DNA from: an uncultured Collinsella sp.
GTDB lineage: Bacteria > Actinomycetota > Coriobacteriia > Coriobacteriales > Coriobacteriaceae
DNA: 18,526 nt
Direction: 5' to 3'
Assembly: GCA_900544115.1 (NCBI GenBank)
Contig: UQTW01000037.1
Coordinates: 1 to 18,526 of the forward strand
Within the stretch, counting starts at the first letter, position 1, and every line of letters begins with the position of its first letter. The notes beneath the pieces were generated by a model. That model ran no database searches, had not been told where the DNA came from, and worked only from the letters and a program-made list of their open reading frames with translations. The translations under genes were made by a program, and so were the position numbers. This document shows, piece by piece, positions 14,523 through 18,526 of this stretch.

Positions 14523-15181
14523 TGCTGGAATCCTTTCTGTAAAAGGCCTACAACCCATTAATAACCCGCGTCCGTGCAATACGCGAGTTTATTAAGGTTT
14601 ATATTCTCTTTATCGCTCATTTTATTCATTTTGAAAATAGTTTAACGGTGAACGGTCGTTTTTACCCGCTCAGCGTAAAGAAGCCCAGCTCACACATGTT
14701 TACGTCATCTACGTGCGACTTTATTTAATTAGAGCAGAGATTAGGCTGGATTATGCAAACTATATCTTTGCTAAACACATAACGGACACTGCAACTATTT
14801 ACTCGCACTATACGAGATTCTATGCACTTGCAAGACAAGTATGCACCCCTGCAATAACACGGGGCTTTTCATCCAACAAAAGGGATAGCCAATCGCGCTT
14901 CACTTTGCGGCAAGCGACTGTGAGTTTGCAGTATGGAACTTTACCGTCGGGTATTGCATGAACGCCGCTGATGCCCTTTCGCTCCTGCCCACTCAAGCAG
15001 CCGAGAACGCTAACGGCGTCCCCAGCGTTTTCGCATGGCACCGCGCCGACTCGATGGCTTTGAGACCTAAGCGAATCTTTGCTATCTGCCAATTTTTGTA
15101 CGATTTGGGTCAAATCTATTTGCCAATTTTTGTATGATTAGGGGCAAATCTATTTGCCAATTTTTGTCATTGAGGGGTTTT
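14523..15181. other. AT-rich gap between carbamate kinase and the ATPase
   Basis: This 659-nt divergent gap is clearly richer in A/T than the rest, most strongly from 14580 to 14850. Short open frames exist (82 aa plus at 14713-14961; 97 aa minus at 14820-15113), but neither has a convincing ribosome site, a recognisable domain or host-like codon use. Visible items are tandem AACGGT copies (about 14643-14656), a small AACGCT/AGCGTT hairpin near 15008-15033, and the 34-bp period repeats at 15088-15168. TATAAA-like minus-strand hexamers near 14596-14610 could serve carbamate kinase. The composition suggests acquired or degenerate DNA. Confidence 0.5.
15088..15168 (+). repeat. Three direct repeats, 34-bp period, upstream of the ATPase gene
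   Basis: GCCAATTTTTGT occurs at 15088, 15122 and 15156, exactly 34 bp apart each time, and the sequence between copies is largely shared. The junction between copies 2 and 3 is a perfect palindrome GGCAAAT-CT-ATTTGCC (15143-15158). The junction between copies 1 and 2 (15109-15124) matches it with one mismatch. The array ends 14 nt before the ATPase start codon. This layout fits a multi-site operator or a recognition array; which one is not shown. Confidence 0.8.
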
Positions 15182-16543
15182 ATGCTACGCCGTAAGGTCA
15201 CTGACAGGCTTTTGAGCTGGAAGAACAACTCCAATAAAGCGTTGCTTGTTACTGGTGCGCGTCAAATTGGCAAGAGCTATGCGATTCGCGCGTTTGGTAA
15301 AGACAACTACGCGTCGTATTTTGAGGCCAATTTGCTGCTCGATACCGAGGCAAGAGATGTGCTCATTGGCGCTAAGAACGCCGTTGACTTTATCAACCGC
15401 GTGGCCCTTCTTGCGGATGCACCGCTTGTTGAGGGAGATACGCTTATCTTTGTCGATGAAATACAGGAGTATCCGCAGATCGTCACGCTCATGAAGGCGC
15501 TGGTCGAGGACGGGCGCTTTAGCTATGTCTTCTCGGGGTCTATGCTTGGGACTGAGTTTAAGGGGATCTCTTCTTTCCCGGTGGGGTATGTCGAGCACAT
15601 TGTTATGCGGCCAATGGATTTTGAAGAGTTTTGTTGGGCAAACAGCATCAGCGAGAATGTGCTTGCAGACATCCGCAGCTGCCTTGTCGAGAGGCGTCCC
15701 GTCGAAAACTATATTCATGAGGCGATGCTCAAAAACTTTAGAGCTTATATCGTTTGCGGCGGCATGCCGGAGGTCGTACAGAACTATATCGATTCGGGTT
15801 ATTCACTCGTGAGGACGCGTGAGCTTCAAATTCAGCTGGTCGATCAGTACAAAAGCGATATCTCTAAATATGCATCGACTCGAGCGTTTAACGTTCGCGC
15901 GATTTTCGAACAAATTCCCGTTCAGCTTGAGGCGGAGTCCCATCGCTTTGTTGTTTCATCCCTGGGCGAGGGGGCTCGCCTTCAAAAATACGAGCAGGAT
16001 TTCCTATGGCTGGTGAACGCGGGCGTCGGTTTGATGGTCGCCCAGGTGACGGAGGCCCGAAGTCCTCTTAAGAGGACAGAAAAGGCGACCGCCTTTAAAC
16101 TATACGAGTCTGATACAGGCATGCTCGCATCACGGTATCCCGGCAGCACGGCACGCGCTGTCTACCTTGATATGAAAACCCCCAACCTCGGCGGTCTCTA
16201 TGAGAACGTGGTCGCGCAGGAGCTTGTCGCCCTTGGAACTGATGCATGGTACTACCAGACACGCGAGGTCGGCGAAGTTGACTTTGTGATCGAAGGCACC
16301 CGTGGGCACGTTGTCCCAATCGAGGTCAAATCGGGCAAGAAGGTTCGAGCCCATGCGGCCCTCGACCGTCTGATGAGCGTGAACGAGTACAAAATCCCCG
16401 AGGCCGTTGTGCTAAGCCACGAGAACCTCAGCAAAGAGGGCAAGGTCCTGTACGTTCCAATCTATATGACATTCTGCCTCGATGAGTTTATGGAAAAGGA
16501 CGACCCCAACAACGATTTCTCGTTTGCACCCATATCCCTCTAG
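15182..16543 (+). CDS. AAA_14/DUF4143 ATP-binding protein
   Basis: P-loop ATPase of 453 aa. The N-terminal AAA_14 domain has Walker A GARQIGKS (25-32), Walker B LIFVDE (88-93) and a sensor-like VFSGSMLG (116-123). The C-terminal DUF4143 part (about 205-420) has a PD-(D/E)xK-like core: E341 in YENVVAQEL, D367 in EVDFVI, and E381/K383 in PIEVKSGKK. Such proteins are widespread and multicopy in gut bacteria, without an established function; roles in DNA handling or defence are speculative. The start at 15182 has GAGGGG 4 nt upstream; an in-frame ATG at 15134 would translate the repeat array. It lies opposite to its neighbours, uses fewer G/C-ending codons and sits behind AT-rich DNA, all consistent with horizontal gain. 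No terminator follows directly. Confidence 0.88.
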   Translation: MLRRKVTDRLLSWKNNSNKALLVTGARQIGKSYAIRAFGKDNYASYFEANLLLDTEARDVLIGAKNAVDFINRVALLADAPLVEGDTLIFVDEIQEYPQIVTLMKALVEDGRFSYVFSGSMLGTEFKGISSFPVGYVEHIVMRPMDFEEFCWANSISENVLADIRSCLVERRPVENYIHEAMLKNFRAYIVCGGMPEVVQNYIDSGYSLVRTRELQIQLVDQYKSDISKYASTRAFNVRAIFEQIPVQLEAESHRFVVSSLGEGARLQKYEQDFLWLVNAGVGLMVAQVTEARSPLKRTEKATAFKLYESDTGMLASRYPGSTARAVYLDMKTPNLGGLYENVVAQELVALGTDAWYYQTREVGEVDFVIEGTRGHVVPIEVKSGKKVRAHAALDRLMSVNEYKIPEAVVLSHENLSKEGKVLYVPIYMTFCLDEFMEKDDPNNDFSFAPISL

Positions 16544-16555
16544 GCCATCTGGGTC

Positions 16556-16720
16556 CGCAACCAGGTCCCCCTCTATGCCCAAAGCAGCGCGCTTTTCGTG
16601 CCAAAGGCGCGAAACAGCAAGGGATAGAAGGCAGTGACAACCAAATCCCCCTCTATGCCCAAAGCAGCGCGTGATTTCGCGGCAAAGCCGCGAAACAGCG
16701 ACCGGGACAAGGCACCCCAC
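16556..16720. repeat. Two tandem copies of an ~80-bp unit with covarying hairpins
   Basis: The block beginning TCCCCCTCTATGCCC at 16566 recurs at 16646, an 80-bp step, and each copy continues with the same AAAGCAGCGCG run. Each copy then has a 9-bp stem with an AAA loop: 16594-16614 (TTTCGTGCC/GGCGCGAAA) and 16675-16695 (TTTCGCGGC/GCCGCGAAA). The loop-closing pairs differ as CC/GG against GC/GC, so pairing is kept by a matched change. With the palindrome that follows, it fills most of the 358-nt gap 16544-16901, which contains no gene. Confidence 0.75.
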
Positions 16721-16766
16721 CAACCACGTCCTTCATCAGCCCACACAATCCGAGGACGTAGTCGTA

Positions 16767-16891
16767 GCAGGATCTGAGGGCTGACCTTCGCGGACACTCC
16801 GCAGGACGAAAGAACCCCCGCCGCACGTAGTGCGCAGCGGGGGTTCTTTCATGTCCGAGGACGTCCGCGAAGGTCAGCCCTCAGATCCTGC
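16767..16891. repeat. 125-bp palindrome with 29-bp perfect arms around the nifJ terminator
   Basis: The arms at 16767-16795 and 16863-16891 are perfect reverse complements over 29 bp. They are followed inward by a 12/12-nt unpaired stretch and then by the perfect 14-bp stem of the terminator, so the whole stretch can fold as one long hairpin. The right arm starts 11 nt past the nifJ stop. A short direct repeat TCCGAGGACGT (16749-16759 and 16854-16864) also spans the left arm. No obvious target duplication flanks it. Confidence 0.85.
16808..16850 (-). terminator. Intrinsic terminator of nifJ
   Basis: GAAAGAACCCCCGC (16808-16821) and GCGGGGGTTCTTTC (16837-16850) form a perfect 14-bp stem, and the loop can itself pair through GCAC/GTGC. 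On the minus strand the T-tract TTCTTTC is part of the stem. The near-symmetric sequence could stop transcription from both sides, which suits its place between the converging ATPase and nifJ genes. Confidence 0.8.
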
Positions 16892-16901
16892 GGTGGGAGA
16901 C

Positions 16902-18526
<1,625 letters not shown>

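Noticed and set aside
13566..14561. A 331-codon open frame on the plus strand opposite carbamate kinase
   Set aside because: It is composed almost only of G, A, L, V and D, as expected from the antisense of GC-rich biased codons; carbamate kinase motifs on the other strand are complete.
14605..14640. Possible ArgR/AhrC box upstream of carbamate kinase
   Set aside because: One half (ATGAATAAAA on the minus strand) resembles an arginine box, but the second half does not match and the AT-rich setting makes such hits likely by chance.
14640..14660. Tandem ACCGTT copies (minus strand) as a LytTR binding site
   Set aside because: The hexamers resemble part of the LytTR consensus, but the 8-nt step is far shorter than the roughly two-turn spacing known for LytTR dimers and the flanking positions do not fit.
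14820..15113. A 97-aa minus-strand open frame in the AT-rich gap
   Set aside because: It runs into the repeat array upstream of the ATPase, lacks a ribosome site and shows no domain; probably chance.
15088..15168. A CRISPR array in the 34-bp period repeats
   Set aside because: The between-copy sequence is itself shared, the period is too short for repeat plus spacer, and no cas gene is present.

Overview
The window looks like a chromosomal segment of a high-GC anaerobic gut actinomycete, most likely a Coriobacteriia member close to Collinsella. This placement is inferred from GC-rich codon use, a one-polypeptide pyruvate:ferredoxin oxidoreductase, carbamate kinase and paired LytS/LytTR sensor systems; no rRNA or marker gene confirms it. 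Nearly all genes lie on the minus strand. The exceptions are a membrane-anchored C39-like protein (12185-13186) and an AAA_14/DUF4143 ATPase (15182-16543).

Layout. 1-800: terminators and a small metallophosphoesterase. 804-4120: a three-gene minus-strand operon of glycosyltransferase, LytS-type sensor kinase and LytTR response regulator; the first two genes overlap by ATGA. 4303-6599: a UMF1-type MFS transporter and a zinc-dependent phospholipase C-like protein. 6692-8857: a second LytS-type kinase/LytTR regulator pair, paralogous to the first. 8969-11829: an APC amino-acid permease and a metal-dependent amidohydrolase, probably one transport/catabolism unit. 12185-13186: the C39-like protein. 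13184-13453: a gene-free element with terminal inverted repeats that supplies the stop codon of the C39-like gene. 13560-14522: carbamate kinase. 14523-15181: an AT-rich gap ending in three 34-bp-period repeats just before the ATPase. 16544-16901: a repeat-rich gap with two tandem copies carrying covarying hairpins and a 125-bp palindrome. 16902-18526: the C-terminal part of nifJ, cut by the right edge.

How the genes work together. NifJ (pyruvate to acetyl-CoA plus reduced ferredoxin) and carbamate kinase (carbamoyl phosphate to ATP) serve fermentative energy metabolism. Like the permease and amidohydrolase, they show strongly biased codon use, which suggests high expression. The two LytS/LytTR systems probably sense envelope or extracellular signals. 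Each lies directly behind an intrinsic-terminator-like hairpin that its transcripts apparently must cross.

The most unusual material is non-coding: the TIR element that rewrites a stop codon, the 34-bp repeats with palindromic junctions upstream of the ATPase, the covarying tandem hairpins, and the long palindrome behind nifJ. No complete, clearly new multi-gene system is visible.
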